DNA of 64,000 nt from Halocaridina rubra. Taxonomy: Eukaryota; Arthropoda; Malacostraca; Decapoda; Atyidae. The stretch covers positions 1 through 64,000 of the forward strand of contig JAXCGZ010002285.1 in the NCBI GenBank assembly GCA_037179515.1, written 5' to 3'. The stretch's first letter is position 1, and each line of letters begins with the position of its first letter. The translations under genes and the position numbers were made by a program. The notes below the pieces were generated by a model. It searched no databases. It was not told the DNA's origin and was given only the letters and a program-made list of their open reading frames with translations. Shown one piece after another: positions 61,572-64,000 of this stretch.

Positions 61572-63015
61572 AAGAACAGGAGTTTCGTGAGCAAACACAG
61601 CGGCTTCTTGAGTAAAAGCAGAGAAATTTATTGTGTTAAACGATATTCTTGCACGTAAAAGTCCCCATGCACAGTTATCTAAATAAAAAAACAAAAACAA
61701 AGGTATAGTACTCAAATACAGATGTTTCTTGTTCAAAAACAAACAAAAACATGAGCTTCACGTGTAAACAGTAAATTCTTGTGTAGACACAGAAAATGAA
61801 TGCGTAAAACTGAGATTTTATGAATAAATAGAGGAGTTTTATGCTCAAAGTTGTCCATTCATTCGTGAAAACCGGAGTTTCGTATGTAGACCATGTGTAA
61901 AACGACTTTGAAAAAAAAAATCTGTCTGTCGTTTTCATTTGTGTGACATTACCTCATCTCTGCCTTGTCCTTATCCTTTTTCTTTTCCTTCGTCTTGGTA
62001 TTTTCTCGTGCCCGCTCTTTTATTGATGAGGGCAGTTTTTGCCTGTCCCGGTGTCACACACACACAAAAAAAAAAGTCAAAGGATTATATGCAAAAAAAA
62101 CTGATTTCTTACATATAAGCAGGATCTTATATGCAAAACCAGAAGAGTGAAACGTTCAGAAATGTGATATACACAAACACAAAGCCCTAGTGTGTTCGTA
62201 CACAGCTTTCTTTGCACAAAAGCAGGAGTCTCAAAAAAAAAAAAAACTGGTGTCCTATGTGCAAACACAGTGGTTTCTTGTGCTAAAACAGAGTATTGAT
62301 GCATAAAACTAGGGTTTCGCACATACTGAGGATTTCATATGCAATCACAAAGCGTCCATGCAAAAACAATAAAAATAAACTTTTATGTTGAGACTGGGGA
62401 GCTAAGCACATATACAGAGTTTTGTTTCTTTTTGTGCAAATCCAGGAGTTTCATACACAATGAGGATTTCATGCGTACATACAAAGATTTCAAGCGCTCA
62501 TACAGTGGTTTCTTGCGCAAAAACAAGTTCCCTAAATAATACTGGGGTTCATGCGCAAATACACAAGTTTCTTGCACAAGAATAGCGATTTCTAAGGCAA
62601 GAACAGGAGCCTCGTATGAAAAAAATTAAATTATATTCACACTCACAAAGGTTTATAGCAAATACAGTAGTATTGGCGCAGAGACTAGTTCCACATGCAA
62701 AAACTGGGGTGCCATGAACGTACGTAAAGGAATTAAGAGCAAACACAGCGACTGCTTGCGAAAAAACAAGTTTTAAATATAAAAATTTAGAATATGATGA
62801 GTGTAAACAAAGATAAAAGGGTGCTTTTTTTTTAATTTTGCGCAAAAACATTTCATGCGTACAAACAGGGGTAATAGATACAAAACATTTCATTGGTGTA
62901 AATAAAGTTTTACTTGGCATGAATAGGCGTTTCTTTGATGTGAACATATGTGTAATGTTAAGCAACAGAATTAGTGCACACACAAGGGTTCAATGTGCGT
63001 AAACGCAAAGATTCG
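61571..63015 (+). repeat. decayed minisatellite, about 20-24-bp unit, 1.4 kb
   Basis: Words close to GCAAAAACAGGAGTTTCATG recur through the whole stretch, for example ACAGGAGTTTCGTGAGCAAA (61575), CAAACACAGTGGTTTCTTGT (62262) and CAGGAGTTTCATACACAATG (62443). All copies are heavily diverged and lengths vary. The minus translation shows the same periodicity as ETPVFAHE-like runs broken by stops, so the short minus frames here are not genes. Confidence 0.7.
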
Positions 63016-63056
63016 AGCCAAAAACAGAGGTTTAATATAGATATGGAAAGTAATGC

Positions 63057-63057
63057 G

Positions 63058-63107
<50 letters not shown>

Positions 63108-63125
63108 TAATAATAATAATAATAA
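63057..63125. repeat. (AAT)n microsatellite
   Basis: AAT trinucleotides with one interruption, then AAG/GAA units. Confidence 0.95.
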
Positions 63126-63359
63126 GAAGAAGAAGATGAAGTAGAACAATAATAACAACAACAACAACCAAAACAACATGGAGAAGAATGAAAAATTCAT
63201 GTCAAGAATTAGGTTTGGTTCTGAAAAATAGCATTCCAGCAGGAATCGACAGGGAATAGAAGATTCATTCTCTTCGAGGCGTCATTACTTCCTTGGGAAT
63301 ATCACCATTTGCTCCTTCCAGAACCTGGCCCACCACTTTAATGACCTCCCAACATAATA

Positions 63360-63361
<2 letters not shown>

Positions 63362-63424
<63 letters not shown>
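63362..63424. repeat. (GA)n microsatellite
   Basis: Pure GA dinucleotides over about 62 bp. Confidence 0.97.
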
Positions 63425-63428
<4 letters not shown>

Positions 63429-64000
63429 ACCTAGCCACACGCACGTATGACCATTGATTAACTATACTTGCACGAAGGTAATAACTTGGAGTAGGATTGC
63501 TTATGACAAGTAATTTTTTTTCTTTTATAGTCAAAGTAATAAATATATAAAATGACAAAGAACTGTGTTAAACATTAGTAAATAATAGAAGAAATGCTTT
63601 ATCAAAACCGCAATCTAAGAACACGATCTAGTGGACTAAAAGTGCAAAATTAATTGTCACAGTCACGAGAAACATGACGTAGCGTTACCATAAAGGCGAA
63701 AAAAAAAAAATCAGCGTTACCATAAAGGCGAAAAAAATTAGCAACGAACATGTAAATAAACATCGAAGCTGTCGTTCCACAGCGGATTCCAACTAAGCAT
63801 TACTTTAAACAGTATTTGCTCATGAATTCCAAACACATGTGGAACTGAACAAAGCGAAAAAAGAATGAAAATAAAATTTTAAAAGTAATCGTAATATCAC
63901 GAAGACATATCAACGTTTTTCTTTGTTTAAATTCTATATAAAAGTTTCCACAAACGCTCAAAGCCTTCCAAAGGACCCACCCCCATTTTGGCTTGCACCG
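63425..64000. other. terminal segment, nothing recognised
   Basis: AT-rich sequence with a short duplication (GCGTTACCATAAAGGCGAAA at about 63681 and 63713). An upstream Rbfox exon could lie here, but no splice-supported frame is evident. Confidence 0.45.

Noticed and set aside
62549..62983. 144-codon minus frame upstream of Rbfox
   Set aside because: It is a translation of the decayed minisatellite and shows repeat-driven periodicity rather than a domain.
63935..64000. Possible upstream coding exon (ATG followed by a short open stretch on the minus strand)
   Set aside because: Too short at the window edge, with no homology or splice evidence.

Overview
The window looks like a decapod-crustacean-type nuclear genome segment (inferred; penaeid shrimp would fit). 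It is AT-rich and crowded with very long TA, GA/CT, TG and AAT microsatellites, tRNA-derived SINEs and several LINE and DNA-transposon families. One cellular gene is clear: an Rbfox/A2bp1-type splicing regulator on the minus strand. Eleven coding exons (10227-59081) join with consistent phases and give about 391 residues: a low-complexity N-terminus, one RRM and an Ala/Tyr-rich C-terminus ending FAPY. The RRM exons (52051-52188, 50054-50107, 49668-49760, 49421-49478) lie close together. Introns 1 and 2 are about 3.3 kb each, and intron 6 is 26.6 kb and full of transposons.

Layout: 22-333 TA array; 435-3800 nearly full-length RTE-like LINE with two frameshifts; 3801-10226 downstream flank and presumed 3' UTR, with a Tigger fragment and a 138-bp higher-order repeat; 10227-22792 the five C-terminal exons; 22793-49420 intron 6, holding a decayed Tigger element (29770-32522), a 234-bp deletion derivative of the RTE-like LINE (32660-32893), a 276-bp tRNA-like satellite with a nested SINE (33000-34425), CR1/L2-like LINE fragments (34886-35497 and 45965-47261) and, inside one of them, a complete young LTR retrotransposon (35498-45964); 49421-55568 the RRM and linker exons; 56030-57310 a second LINE; 58885-59084 the first recognised coding exon; 59085-64000 upstream sequence with a foldback carrying a primer-binding-like site and a 1.4-kb decayed minisatellite.

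Two results stand out. The LTR retrotransposon encodes protease, then integrase, then reverse transcriptase, then RNase H. That is a copia-like order in a Ty3/gypsy-type polyprotein, as described for the Gmr1 group. It has 2.02-kb nearly identical LTRs, a Lys3-type primer binding site, a 5-bp target duplication and an apparently missing capsid. Second, UGCAUG, the binding word of Rbfox proteins, occurs 13 times on the sense (minus) strand between 10.2 and 25.0 kb but twice on the other strand. Two sense copies sit at or just upstream of 3' splice sites, which suggests autoregulation of splicing of the C-terminal exons. I see no bacterial-type operon, CRISPR array or rRNA gene. All readings are by eye.
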